Assembly (NCBI GenBank): GCA_027563935.2
Contig: CM050450.1
Span: forward strand, 7,361,957-7,425,956
Length of the DNA: 64,000 bases
Direction of reading: 5' to 3'
Source: Costus lasius
Lineage: Eukaryota > Streptophyta > Magnoliopsida > Zingiberales > Costaceae
Shown: in pieces, positions 23,501-37,700 of the stretch
Position numbering within the stretch: the stretch's first letter is position 1
How the letters are laid out: each line of letters starts with the position of its first letter
Notes under the pieces: model-generated
Told to the model about the DNA's origin: nothing
What the model saw: only the letters and a program-made list of their open reading frames with translations
Databases searched by the model: none
Program-made: the position numbers and the translations under genes

Positions 23501-25720
23501 CCTCTTGGATTTGGTAATCGACATGAGTTTACTCCACTAATAGTAAAATGGCTATCACAACCATGATTTATAATCTTAGTCTATCTTGATGGACCAATTT
23601 GATCTTGAACATACTAGGTGTGCTGTTCTTCTTGTACTATGTGTACATGCACCAATTATGTCTCTGATCGATGGTGTCAAGATCAAAAATGTTGGCAACA
23701 ACTTAGAATTGATGGTTTCCAGCATTAGTAATGGATGCAACAACATGAAATGATGATACTAATCATGCCTGGAATGGCTTGATGCAACCATGCTTTGGAT
23801 GGAATATGGTATGAAATTGCAGTCACATGAGTATTTCACAACAGAAGTTAAAGCACCATTTTATGTGGTGGAGCCTAGTTATGAGGGCATCATTATATAG
23901 TTATTTTGAGTGTGACACATGAGTTGTTAAAACTTAAATCTTGACAATACGGGAAAATAAATAAGCAAAAGCCATCCCTGAAACAAAAGTTTATTAATAT
24001 ATCAACCATAGTTCTTGGTCTCTCCCACCAAATAGCCCATAACATATTCGTGTAAGATGGTGGGGCTCAGCCTTATCTTTAATTAGGATCATTATTTCAT
24101 GTTGTAACCATATGCTGATTAGCGTGCACTAAGTGGGATTGCTTTCCATCCTCACAAGTCCATGGATTATTCTCTTGGGTGGTTAGCTTAAGTCATCCCA
24201 TGGCACTCTTCCCCACCCAAAACCTTGTGATACCCTCATTAGAGTCCAATAGCTATGGCCCAACCCACTCACTTGTTACCTGTAGTGTTCATGGAGCTTA
24301 GCCTCCCACAAACTCATTAGAGAAGTGTAGAGTCCCGTTTTAATACCACTTGTCATGGGTGAAAGGTCTACCGACCCAAAATCACGTATATGAGGTTGCC
24401 TCCCAACCTCATAATTATAAGCCCATGGATCATCCTCTCTCTTTTTATTATTAGACTATTAGAGAATCACCTTACATACCATCTCTATCTATGGCGCTTA
24501 GCATGAGTTACCTTGTGTTGGTAGCTTTGTACCACCCCTGTTGGTATCCATATGGTATTTGAAAGGTTGAGAAATTGAATATAGTAGGGATTAGGTTAGG
24601 AATTGGATGAAAATTATTGGAGTATGGCAGAATTAGTTAGATTGGCAGTGGAATTGAGTTCTTTGATTTCTTCTAGTACTTGCAACCCAAAATCACGTAG
24701 ATGAGGTTGCCTCCCAACCTTATAAGCCAATGGATCATCCTCTCTCTTATCATTATTAGACTATTAGAGAAGCACCTTACATACCATCTCTATGGCGCGT
24801 AGCATGAATCACCTTGTATCAGTAGCTTGGTACCACCGGACCATGTTAGTATCCTTATAGTTTTCGAATGGTTGAGAAATTGAGTATAGTAGAGAAATTG
24901 GACCATAAGAGATTAGAAAAATGGATAAATCAAGGAGATTAGGTTAGAAATTGGATGGAAATTATTGGAATATGGCAGAATTAGTTAGATTGGCACTGGT
25001 ACTGTTGTCACTTGAAGAGAGAAATACTATTGTAACTTATAACAAGGGTTAATTGATTTAATGATCACTTTACTAATCTATGTAATAGGCATTAGTGAGT
25101 TCTCACTATTTCATAACTACTTAAGAATTTAACTTAAATGTTTCTACTCCATGCCACGTGTCAATGCCATATTTATTTATGGTTATTTTCATGATATAAA
25201 AGTTGGTCTATTATGTTTTTAATTTGATTCTTTATTAATACACATTTATTTTATTGAAATATAAATAAGCATAAAAAACCAAAGAAATGCTAAATAATCT
25301 AATGCACTATTTTTAGCAAAAATGCTTAAAATATAAAATTTATATCTAACTAAATAATCTAAAATAATTTCCATATCTAACATTAAAAACTCTCATTTGT
25401 CCAGATTTTGCCACCTCTGCTGTATCTTAATATAAAGAAATAAACTTTTCGAAGCGAGTCTAATCTGTACCCTAGGAAGAGAACACACTTATTTTGTTTT
25501 ATTTCTTTTCAGATTTTACAGACGTCCCATTGCGAGAAGATCAACGGGAATACCTCTGCAAAGTTGCAGATGGGTAAAACTCCATTTGATTGCATTTTTT
25601 ATTTCTTAATATTGCTATTTTGTCTAAGGTAGAAGGGTACTAAAGTGTGTAAATGTTGTCTTCATCAGGGTGAACGCAGAGACCGGAAATGCTACGAGGG
25701 ACACATTACTGTGCAACTAA
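17541..25720 (+). CDS. TL15: Thylakoid lumenal 15 kDa pentapeptide-repeat protein (At2g44920 type)
   Basis: Seven exons, all phase-consistent: 17541-17795, 17871-17966, 18057-18129, 18516-18577, 19116-19197, 25513-25573, 25669-25720; 226 residues, close to the roughly 224 of the Arabidopsis protein. Exon 1 is a bipartite targeting peptide: a Ser/Pro-rich transit region, then RR at 63-64, a hydrophobic run at about 66-77 and an ALA cleavage site at 81-83. The twin Arg suggests Tat import into the thylakoid lumen. The mature part (about 143 residues, near 15 kDa) starts with the GGPYG-EVTRGQDL region, followed by pentapeptide repeats A(N/D)LxG such as ADLSDADLRGADFSLANVTK, then a Cys-containing C-terminal cap ending DTLLCN. 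The precise role of this lumenal family is unknown. Intron 5 is 6.3 kb and holds repeats and a retrotransposon fragment. Confidence 0.93.
19528..19575 (+). other. Possible alternative terminal exon or decayed exon copy in TL15 intron 5
   Basis: A good acceptor (tttctcttgcag) is followed by a short stretch and then gtaagtatc, an excellent donor. Spliced to exon 5 it reads Ala-Asp-Val-stop, which would remove the last 37 residues. The start (gatgtgtaactgacgttg) also faintly resembles exon 6 (attttacagacgtc). Speculative. Confidence 0.2.
20303..21555 (-). mobile_element. Degenerate Ty3/gypsy chromovirus-type pol fragment
   Basis: Read on the minus strand from 21555: the RNase H end of pol (PVAYFSKTLSARNLAKSTYE, then KELMALVLAVQHWRP), an in-frame stop (TAA near 21425, where the family has Tyr), then FQVLTDQKALRHLL and the linker to the integrase zinc finger. 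At about 21020 the sequence jumps to the integrase C-terminal part (FQEGDLVFVKLRLYRQ) and a chromodomain-like end (WLVQWQGKPPEEATWEDETL). The integrase catalytic core (roughly 200 residues) is therefore deleted. No intact gag, protease or reverse transcriptase and no clear LTR pair is seen. The element lies antisense in intron 5 of the TL15 gene and is dead. Confidence 0.85.
22263..23200. repeat. Diverged direct repeat pair, possible LTR/TRIM remnant
   Basis: A 150-160 base segment at about 22263-22420 (aaactatgtagaat ... actataataattaagtggaat) recurs at about 23043-23197 with roughly 70% identity by eye. About 620 bases separate the copies. This spacing would suit the two LTRs of a small non-autonomous retroelement, but no primer-binding site or polypurine tract could be confirmed. 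Confidence 0.4.
24375..25000. repeat. About 311-bp tandem duplication in TL15 intron 5
   Basis: A block starting cccaaaatcacgta at 24375 recurs at 24686 and runs in parallel to a shared ending (ttagttagattggca) near 24645 and 24998. The second copy has small insertions relative to the first, so the event is not recent. Confidence 0.75.
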
Positions 25721-28700
25721 TACTACTGCAGGAGAGCTTTGAGGCGTGTATATATATTTCGGTGCTGTGACTTGCACTTGTGTTGTGGAATCTCTCTTGT
25801 AAATTATTCACTTGGATACTTTATTGTCAAGCAATTTTGATACCTTAGGAGAAGTATGAAATTTTTGTATCTTCTACGGCAGCCCTACCTGACATAACAT
25901 GGCACTTTCAAAATTTTAATCTATGATCATTGATCAAGTTGGACTTGCAACCCATTCTATCATATGAGATTCCAACAAAACGATGCAAGCATCAAAAGGG
26001 CTTTGACAAGGTAATTTTTGTCACCTTCTGTTTAATGTAATTGCTGATCATTTTTCTGTCGGGTGAATTAGAACAGTATTATATGTTGACGTTTTTTCTA
26101 GTTAAAATATACTAGAGAATAGATGGATAATCTGCAATATTTGCTAACTCGTAGTCTTTGATCTGAATTTGAAGTAGAATTTGTGTCAAACTAAAGGTTA
26201 CGGAATTCATTTTCAGTTTTAGTTCTAGTTCAGTTTGTTTCCAAGAGAAAAAAAAAGATACAAGTTGGAAAGATAGTAACAGTTCTTTGTGCTTCTGTAC
26301 CAAATTATCGGTGGCAAATACATAAGCAATTGAGAAAGGTATTTTTCAGCTTCTCTAATTTCATGTTGGCATACAATAAATTAACCTTGCAACAATGACT
26401 TGGGAAACGGCCCATGGAAGCTGATTAGTTTTCCAGGGTTGTGCTAAACATGGGCGTGGTTTTGTGGCCCGCTTGCTTAAACTAATCGTTTCAGCTTTCT
26501 ATTCAGCGGAGAGACCATTTATTGCCTTCCTAGTTTATAGCGTCCTCTTGAACATTGCAACCGCACATTGAAAGGCTTCATTGACTTGAGGTAAGTTGAG
26601 CATCTCTTCTGCCATCAGCCCCATGTTGGCTAGATGCTCAAAATGAAACAAGAACCTTCAGTTGTGGGGCAAGGTTGTTGAATCTTACTTTTGCACTTGT
26701 GACACCTAAGATTCTTAGATTTAGCAGGGTCTTGAGGGCATTGATCATCGAAGTCCGTAGTCATTGACTCTATTACTATTAGTTTGTTTTTTGATTGAAT
26801 AACAATTAGAAAGGAAGAAAAAGTTAGAAAGTTGTACCGAGTATGAAACATTAAATACAAAAAAAAAAAAAAAAAAAATCTTAGGATGCCTTGACTTAAA
26901 CTCATTATAACATAACTCTAGAGTTATTGCTATTGATCCATAAGATATGCTAGGAAGAGTACCCAATAAGGCCTCCTATTAAAGGAAAAAGCTTTGGAAA
27001 TCTTTCATCTTCTCAGATAACAAAATCTTATCTGTTTGGGCAAAGATTTATCTAAAAATGGCTTCGAAGAAGGGGCAATAAGGGGTGATTGAATTCAACC
27101 AATACTCCTTCATGAAACTAATCAACTATCTATATGTTTTAGGGGTGAACTAAAGAGAATGGAGGTCTATAAAGTTTTGAAAATCTAAAAAAATTAGGTC
27201 AAGGAAAGAACTGAAGATTTACATTTGCAAAATTAGTTGAAAGATAAAGAAAGGGGATTGATAAAAGAAATTGCTTCTACTTGAGGAAATAAAGTATGTA
27301 ATACTAATCTTATTAACCACAATTAGCTATATGGAACAAGAGAAACAATAAAAACCAATCCAATAAGGAGCCTTAGTCTAAGTAATAGGGGAGTGGGGAT
27401 CACCTTGAGGACAAAACAAGCACTTGAGTGAAGGACTGAATTCACATCTAAAGTAGTTCTAGCTCAAACATGAAAGAGTTAAAAAAACATGAATAAAGAA
27501 AGAACTAACTCAAATGAATATGAGAAAAGACAAAGCCTAAATCCAAATCTATATGAGCTTTGAGCATAAGTTTTAAGATGTAATGTAAGTTAAATTGATC
27601 GTTTAGGCAAAAAAATATGTATATTTGTGCTAGTGAGAGTTCTTAATAGAAATTGATAATGATGAATGCTTTCAATACCTAATTGATCTAATATTATCAT
27701 TTGAAACATAATTACTTAGGATAGGTCCAAAGATGATAGGAGTTTTTTATGAGCCAATCGGAATATTATATTACTCGTAAAGTTTGGGATCAACCTCATA
27801 AATAATCAATAGATTGGGTTTAACCTTAGTTTAGACCAAGAAAGCTATAAGGTTGGATTCAATTAAAGAAATGTGTTTAGATGGGTTCAAAAAGTTTAGG
27901 GGAACTAGATCTAATCTTAAAATTATTATATTAGTTCAACTAGTCACTCATGGCCCTCTATTACATCTATCTCATGTTTTATTGTACATCTGTAGGTAAT
28001 AACATTTCTCTAAATTATCAAAAAAAATGTGCACATTATGACAAATATGGTATGCCTTTTAAATATATCATATTGAACTATGAATGTTCTATATTTAACT
28101 TAGGCTTAAAGGAAGGTTTTTAGACAAAACCTCAATGCTCCCATCTTACATAATCCACGTATTAAAGATTTTAGATGTTTCATGTTCAGTTAAATACTTT
28201 TGAGATTGAGATAAACTTTTTTTTTTCCCACAGACGTTTTCAATTTTGTTGTTGAATGGGAATTCAATCCATATTCAGAATCAAGACTGTTCGATTTAAT
28301 TAGAAATATCAACTTATTTAAATTCAAATTTTTATCATAATGTCTAAATCAAAATGAATCTAAACACTTGGATTAGGTTTGACTCGATTTGTAGCGAAAT
28401 CATGTTTCTACTAATTTTTCCTCGTCATTAACGGTAACTGAAGTTGAAACTTTACTCTCGTTAATTTTTTTAGGTTCGTAATTTGAAACAGCTTGAAATT
28501 TCAGCTTGGACCAATTTGACACGATTCCGGCACCTTTGGCCTATAGCTACCATACATGGAAACAGCCAAAACTATTTAATCTTAAAGGAATTCAATGATA
28601 ATTCGAACTATGTTATTTGTTTCAAAAAAGTGTCAGAAGGAGGATTACAAAGAACCTTCTAACATACTTCGTTGCTATAATAAATAGATTCCTCTTCAAT

Positions 28701-28727
28701 CCGGCGAGAAATCAAAAGTAATAAGCT
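25721..28727. other. Spacer between convergent TL15 and PMT genes, no gene recognised
   Basis: AT-rich, with poly-A/poly-T runs (for example near 26860). It includes the 3' UTRs of the two flanking genes. I found no protein family or exon chain. Confidence 0.5.
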
Positions 28728-31700
28728 TCAAAACTTCAAGAAAAATGGCTTGTCACACAGGAGTATCTTCCTGTTAGCATAAGGACCTTCAGCAGTGTCA
28801 CGCAGGCTGGTCCGCCATCCCATGGCCTGTGTAATTTCCAAAACCTCTTCAATGACGTTCCTTGAATCACGAATATAAGCATGTCCACCAGGTCTAAGTA
28901 TGCGATCCATCTCTAGCAGAATGTTAGAGATGTTACACCTGAAATCAAACGACAAAAGTTATCCACCCTGGAATTTAGCCCTATGATCGCAAACCAGCTT
29001 GTCCTATGTAAATAACGTACGTCTCAGCTTATTATGAGGGTGAGACATCCATATTACAACTAGTGTACACATTTATTTTGTCCGTGAAGATTATAGTTCT
29101 ATCCAGGTTATTTTGCAAATAAAATCCTACTCATGAGTACCCTGCACAGAAGTCAAAAGAACATGCGGGGCTTGGGAGTCATTAGATAGGAGAAGGATCT
29201 TAGGCAGGGTCACTTCTGGGCTGTTAGATTTGCTAAAAATACAAATCTTAAAGCTAAGGTCACTCACTTTAAACTTCGCGCTTCTAACAAATCCAACGGC
29301 CCAGGAGTGACCTTGCCTAGAATTTCTTCTTTTTTTTTTCATTCAATAGGGCAATCATTAGCCAGTGAGCAAAGTTTGTCCTTTCGTGTATTCGATCAGA
29401 TGGTATGAGATAAAAACCAGTCGACATAATAGCGCCCAAGATGCCTGCATACTAAGTCCTAAAAGGGTCTCTTGCCCATGATTTTTTCCATCTAGCCACC
29501 CACTACGCTTTGGTTGTCAAGAGTATCATTGAGATAATTTGATAGTAATTGTATTTACGTGACTTTGATTATATGCTCATTCAAAGATAGACATATCAAT
29601 GTAGTTCGAATTACCTTTGCTTCTCTTGAGAGAATAGGCCAGATGCATGCAAAAAGTCATAGGTTCTTGGATATGTGTCAAATGGTTCACACCTGTAGGC
29701 AAAAAACTTTAGTGTACCGAAGCAGTTGTGAATCTATGAAAGGCTAGTCATGCTGAAACAAATTCTGCTGGAAACGATACGATAAGAAATCTAAATGACT
29801 ATAGATGCAAATCCAATTTTTCTTATGAAGAGAAGAAACAACAGAACTTATGAAGAGCCATCTAGATCAACACATAAAAATCCCTTTACATGTAGATGAG
29901 ATTTGTCATGTTCCTCACATACAGACTAGTATTCTTCGAGTCAATTTGGAGTCACATTCATGAAATTATAAGAAGATCTATTGCTGCTATCCAAAAGTTT
30001 GGTACACGGAAATTAATAAATTATGCAACTCTTTATGAATTACGCAAAGCAGTCAGATTCCAAAAATGATTCTCCCCCAAGACAACTCATACTGTATTAC
30101 GTACATTTACACTCAGATTATGCAAATGCAAAGGAAAAATCAACTACATAATATCAATGAAATAAGGAAGAAAATATTTGCTTCACTTGATTGCAGTAAA
30201 AGAATAGCAGTTAAAAGTTCAAGGGTACTGTTTCTAGACGCAAAGAAAAGCCTCAGCTGATAGACTACTAGACTGTAAGGCAAAAAAGTACATGGAGCAT
30301 ACCAGTCATGGTTAACTCCTATAAGTCCACGATCATATATTACCGGCAATGTGTTTGGCCCACTGACTGGAACAACATTCATCACCCAACAATCAATTTG
30401 TTGATTGATTAGTGCAGCCGCATACCTGCACCAAATTTGTAACAGATTGTTTACTGCTTAGCAACAGATTATTTACCAAGAAAACAAAAGTCACTGTAAT
30501 ATGAGAAAAAATTAAGACAAATTAAACAAGTCGTCACGCAGATTAGGAATTGAAGAATAATACAATAATTTGATTTCACGGCACATATGATTGCCATGTG
30601 CACATTGATAGAATATAATGTATGCAAAAGAGATGCTATCACTTTTGGAAAGCGATAGAAGTATAAATATAATCGTAGTATATACTTGCTGTATGTATAT
30701 GATACTATCAGCTTTGAAACATATGTGCAGGAAGGCTGCGGATTATGATAAGCATTCACATTGAACAGACAATACGAGAATACTCAATATTGACTTAACT
30801 GTAGATAATCTATACCTACTATTATGTATAGAATGGTTGACCAGTTATCATAAGAAACTGAGAAACAAATTTTGAGTTTTCTGTTTATAGAAGCAAATTT
30901 GCAGAGAAAATTACTTAAAGAAGCATAAAAAGTTAGGTCATTTTTTAAGAGCATGTCACGGAAGAATTAATCATCACCAGCCACAACCATGAAGCAAGAT
31001 GTAAAATTCAAGTGAAGCTATATTCTCGACCCTGAATTAGCTCTGACTAGTCATTTCTATAGGTCATTGATTTACATAAGTACTATAGTAAGTACAAGTA
31101 TATGAGTTAACAAATAGCACAGGATCAATTTGAACTGTATAATCACTGTAAAAAACAATCATCAACTTGCGTTTTATATAAATTCTAACATTTTTGCCTC
31201 AGAAAACAATAACTTAGTTGACATTAATAAATCATGTGCCAAAGATACTGGGAAATTGTTTCATTGATACAATTATGCTACTGAGTACTAAGGAAGCATT
31301 TATCTTCAGATACTGGAAAATTATTTCATTGAAGTTACAAGCAGTAGGAAAATGCTCACCCTCCAAATCCTGCTTTCATGTCCATTACATTTCGCAAATT
31401 CATTTCTTTCCAACGAAAAATACGAATATGGCTCTCAACAATCTCATTCCAATACTTTGACTCCGCTTTGAAAAGCTCATTTCTAGAGATATAAGCATCC
31501 ATCTCAACTTCTTGGAGTCTTTGTGGAGATTCATGGAGCCGAGAAGGCCAGAAAGAAATATTTGCTTCCTTTCCATTTTCAGGAAGACGAGTAATGCATG
31601 CTTTAAGGCTAGCATACCTGCAAAAAGCATATAAGTAACTAGAATCTAGCAAAACACATTAACATTGTAGAATATCTAAGAAGCATTATAAATGTCAGTT

Positions 31701-34700
31701 TCGCATATAGCATTATATCATGAAAAGATAACTTTAACACGTTTATAATTTACAAATATGGGTAGCATGAATGGCTTGATGCATATCTTTTCTAATCATA
31801 TAACTATCACGAAGTTGCCTGAGAATACATTCAGAGATTAGACCACACGAGTGGTTGGGATGGTTTTCCATTATTTGTTATGTGTATCATGATAAGAAGT
31901 CAAGGACAAATCCCAGAAATATGAGTCAAGTCTATTTGGCAAGTAACTTATTTTCAAAAAGAAAGCATCATTGTGCATAGCAGCTGATCATCTGATAACT
32001 TTCAATCTATTAAGTAGCACATTTAACTGAGTTTTTGAAGATACCAAACTTTATTCGGCTGATCGTCTGAATCACATACAGGAGGCTGGACTCCAGAGCT
32101 GCGGCTCAGGTAGCATGTGTTATTGAAAGGCTTCTTCCATATGGCAATATAACCCTCTTTCTGTACAAGTTGCCAACATATACGGGACGTAAGGTCGTCC
32201 ATTTCTGTCCATAAATTAAGTGTGTAAATCATTTAATTCAAGAGAGTAAAAGAAGAATCTTAAATAATTTATGTCATAAGCACAATGGAGAGTAGAGATA
32301 CCACTGGGTCTGAGTGCCCACAAGATTTGAACCACCTACCCGTGCCCATCTAATTATCAAATACTTGAACCATCACAAACCAATCATACGTTGATCAGTT
32401 GATGTTCCTTTCCATACCCATTAATAACTTTCCGGATGACTAGATCTTGTAACATATTACAAACTAGATCTTGTAAAGAACCTTTAGAACAATCCATCAA
32501 TATTGTAAATAGCATACAATTACATTAATCAATAAATACTCATAGCAAAAGATCTAAACCCAAGCACCCTGTCTTGAGAAATTGTCCCAATGCTAAATCC
32601 AAAATAGGTTGTAATCTGATAGGCAAAAGTTAAAGTTCAAGTTGTGCACAAATGACGCCAGACTTAACTCCAACATAAATTGACTTGACAAAGTGCTCAA
32701 AGGTGAGTTGGTTAACTCAAGTCAAACTTGAGCACAAATAACACTTGACTTAACTCTAATAAAAATTAACTTGATAGAGTGCTAAAGTTGGTCTCAAGTC
32801 TAACTTGCACAATGGCGCTCTTGGCTATTAGGACTATAACTCCAATGATGCACTCAACTTAGCTCAATTAGCGCACACGATCTTAATCATGGCTAGCCTA
32901 GGAGAAGCAACTATGTCAATGGCCTATCATTGCCTAGTAAGTCAAACAAATTATAATGTTGAAGTGACATGTCTCTTAGTCAAGTTAGCCTATGGAACTA
33001 CTATATGAAAAGCTTCTTTCTATGTGACCTCTCAATATACTTCAATCTCATACTTAACTCAGCTAAGTTGAGCGTTGGAGTAAGAGCCATTGGGCTAGGA
33101 CCAAAGTGTTCTTTTCTACAAGTGGAGGGCTGAATCAATGTCATACATCACACATGAGCCTATATTCAACCTTCAAAAAGCGTCAAGTCTATCTTGACTA
33201 GTAGATGAAGATCAACTTTATGTGCAACATTCTAAGAGACCATAAATTTAACATCTCATATTGATGCTAGATGTACAAATTGTCATAGATTAGATTCATA
33301 AGAAGACCCATGCTAACTAGAAATTTACCAAGAACTGCCTAGAAGCTTTTCCACAAGAGATCTATCCACTTACCCAAGAACCTTGTTTTCTAATGGACAT
33401 GCTTGAAACACTCCACTTACCAAGCCAAGTCAACATAAGGACAAGGCAGCTCATTTCCCAAGGAACACTCCATCAAGATACTTTCCGTACTCCACACTCA
33501 AATTCAGTTGGGTTGTGTCCTAGGGGAACAACCATGATCGACTTTCCCCTTTTACCAAATTGGGCAACACCCCTAAGGTAGTGTTCTCAAGTGGAGTTGC
33601 TGTGACACCAAGTACCAACCCCATAATTGATCTCACTCTAAGTAAATCCCATTGTTTTGGCTAACTTGAGCTCAAAAGCACAAGGGCATCTAAGGCCTTA
33701 TCCTTTAGGCAACTGGCTTCACAACCTAGCCGATCAATTGTGAGTGGCATTAACACAAGACTCTTAATCAAAATAAAAACTAAATACTCAACTGTTATAG
33801 GTCATAACTAAGTCCATTGCAAGAAAGTTTAAGTTACAAAGCAGAGACTTCAAGATTAAACAATTTAGATGCATTCAAATAGAGGAGAATCTATAACACC
33901 TAGGAAGTGAGTGTATGTAGGACCTTTCTGGGCACCCTACGATGTAAAAGAGATGTTTCCGCAACTTAATTCAGGATACATTTATTGCTTTGAGCAAATA
34001 ATTACAACTTTGATAACCACTTTGTAGGGAGTAAGGTGGTTATGAAAAGTGCAATGACAACAATTGGGAAATGATAAATTGAATCCATCATCAAATTTGT
34101 AGGGGACTTGACAATAGGGGCTTAGCAAGTGGAGGATGCACAAGAGTCCATCCTTGTCTATAGCTTCATCAACCACTTGTGTGAGAACAAATTCTTTTGG
34201 TCACTAGCCAAGAATGTCCTCATTAGGGGTTGGCATGGAAAAGAGCAAAGTTATCCAATCCAACAAATGAGATCTTCAAAAATAAAAAGCAGGATGCACT
34301 AGAAAAGAAGGCATCAATGGAAGATTTCAAATCTAAAGGCAAATAAAGTAGCAAGCTCACATCAAGAAAGAGAAAGGAACGTCCACCTTAGATGCAAAGA
34401 CTAATCCATGCTCTCACTGAATCATACTCAAATGAAGATTTTCGTGGAGAATCAAGATCAAAATTTGTTAACTAGCCAAAGTTAACCAAAGCTTCTTCTT
34501 ATTGGTCACAATGTAGACTTATATTTTGACTATCAGTAGAGTTAAGGTCACAGAAAATAGGATTGGGTCCTCAAGAAGCAAATTAAAACTTGACTTTGGT
34601 AAGAGGACTGATGTTTGGTCAGAGTTCAAGGCAGCAATAAATGAGAATGCTAACCACAAGGACAAGTACTCAATTACATAGATATCATCACTATTAGGTT

Positions 34701-37700
34701 AGCCATAAGAGGCAAATGTCTCAACCACAAAAGTCTATGCTATATGGATAATAACCCAAGACAAAAGAGGAAAAGGTGTGAGGTCGGCCCTAAGTTATAC
34801 TTACTAAGCACAATGACATTGTATCATCACTATAAGGGTTGTTGGTACCCCAATAAGAAGACAAATGGAAGATACTAGCTGCATAACAAATATCATATGC
34901 TACAAGATTGAAGATTGTACTGCCAAAAATGGGATTCGATTGAGAAGAAACTGGAAGCACAGTAATCCGTTTGGTCATGTTCATAGGAGATTCCTATCAG
35001 CCAATCAAAATATTAGTGCCAACATGGCTCCTTACTTAAAGATGGTGTGAAGCCATAGTTCTCAATGACAGATTTGCCCTTAGCTGATGACAAATCAGTA
35101 AATGCCCCAAAAACTATTGTCCACTCTCTTGGATAGATTAAAAATATCAAAATTAGATACATATGGCTCTTTTTCCTAGATATATTTTCTAGGTACAACC
35201 AAGAATTGTAAAACTGGTCTGGACTGGTTATAGGACTGGCGAACCGGGTGGCAGTAGGCACTTCAAACAAAGCTTTCAGCAGCAGAATGGAAGCTTCTGG
35301 TGCCAACAAAAGCTTCCGCTACTACCGTCTGTCGCTTTTCATGGTCCGACCCATGCTCCAGTGCCGGTGCCTCACTGGACCAGTACCAACCAGAGGAACC
35401 AGCCGGTACTAGACCGGCTTTACGATCACTGGGTACAACCATAGATTTAGGAACTGGTCCGGCATCGGCTGGTTTGTACTGGTCCGATGAAAGACCAGAA
35501 CCGAAGCACTCCTGTACCGGGGCGGTGCTGGTAAACGATGGCTGGCGGCGGCATTCAGATTTGTCACCAGTATAGTCCGGTACAAACCGGTGCTCACCAG
35601 ACCAAAAACTTAAACCATGGGTACAACCAAATTCAAATTGTTCGAGAGACAAAGTCTACACCTCATTTTGAAGTTTGAACAAACTTCCAAACAGTGTTCA
35701 AAAATCGATTCAAATCGGCTTTTTTTCAGTATGTAATTGGTTGATGGTCAGACCGGTAAAAATAACTATATAATATAGTTATTGACCTCGAAAATGGATT
35801 ATATCTAGTCCGATTTACTTCAGGCGATGAATCAACGTAGATCCTAACAGGTGGACCGTGGAGCATCATGGGGGAAGTCATTAATCTTATGCAATGGATG
35901 CCAATTTTCAACCACTTCTTCACAAAATTAAGACTGCACCAATCTAGGTTCGGCTGACATGGTGGCTACTATTGCAAAGAAAATAGGAAGGTTGTTAAAA
36001 TGGGATAAGAGAGCTTCTGCAAATGATCATGGAAGATTTTTAAGAATTTGTGTTGAAGTGGATATAGAAAAACCCCTGAAAGAAGGGATGTGGATTGAGG
36101 AGGAAGTAGATGATGAATATTTCCAGGTTATTGCATATGAAAACCTATCTGCATTTTGTGCAATTGTATTCCTCTCAAGGCAAAAATCATATTGTGCTTA
36201 TTAAGATTAATGAGCTGGTCCCTCCCCCTTGAGGCGGGCTTAAAGAACGTGGATGGATCTTGGTTGGAGAATACTCATAAAGCCGGTATTGGCTACTTGA
36301 TTCGAGACTCCAAGGGATATTGCTCCTTGGCAATAGTTGCCTAACTCAATGTAAACACAGTGCTTGAAGCAGAAATGATGGCAATCAAAGCAGCTCTTCA
36401 ATAATTATATTCAAAGCAAGAGCTTCAAGGAACACAAATCTCTGTTGAATCAGATTGTAAGAAGTATACACAAGACCAGAACCAAAGTTACTCGGCTCAC
36501 ATCTCTATTATGGTCTAAGAAATCAAATTTATTCCGAAAAGAATGAAGAACTGCTCTATTTTCTTCAACGGTAGGGAGTCCAACCAAGCTGTTAATTGGT
36601 TGGCTACTTTTGCTAGAAAAGTTATCAATGTAAGGTTTGGTCTTCTATGTGGCCAAGCGAACTCTACTGTATTTTGGCCTTTGATAAGAGGCATGTCTCT
36701 AATAAATAATAGTTAGTTGTTTTTGGTAAAAAAAAATGTGGAGGCCCCAACTCAAGTACCAGTACTGGTGGCCTTACGTATGCCATCACCAATACAATTT
36801 CCACATAAGATCAACAAGCCTAAGTGCTCCCCGTTCGAGTGAGATCTAACAAGAGGTAACAAGAGGTAAGACTCTTATATAGAGCTTTATCCTACAACTT
36901 AGGAGTTGTCATTAAATTATGCTAAGGCTAGTGTGGATGAGGGTCAATGAAGGGCTTTATGGCAATCATATAGTCAATGAATCCCTAATTAAAATGTAAG
37001 GCTATTAGAGTTTATAGTTTATACTTATAGCTTATAACAACATTATTATATATTTATTGGATAGTTATTTTATCGCGTACATATCCATTAATGCTACTAT
37101 ATAATTGTAACTTTTATCTCTAGTGGAAATTGAATTCTCTTTTTCTTCTCAAATAAGGCAATGGAACTTCTAGTTGACTATATGACAAGACTACACTGAC
37201 ATATTGAAAGATAAGATGGATGCTAGAAAGACCTAGATACTTTACAATCAAGTTGACCCTTATAGATAGAGCTTGGTCATTTGCATAGTGTAGAATTGAC
37301 CTTTTAAAACCTTTCCCAATCAACATTGAGATAAAGTTCATGCCTCCCGCTTGCAGCCATCGCTTGCCTGCCAACACCCCCTTGTGAGTCACCAGCTAGC
37401 CATCAAATATAAACAAGCATACGGCCATCCTGTTCACTCAAGACAGTTCTTCAATGAGCTAAAGCATACTATCAAGCAATCCAGTTGGTGAAGCTATTGT
37501 GTAAAGTCATTTCAGTTTTAGGGTTCATATTCCTTCATTTGGTTCCATCCAAGTTAACTCGCTGCATATTTGACAATTGAAACTACATATTGTTTATCTT
37601 AATATGATTTTTGGATTTTTGAGGGGTATAGATTCTCTTAAAGCCTTCCAGTCTCCTACAAAAGTTGTAGCCAAAGATAAAATTCTGAGTAATTAAATAG

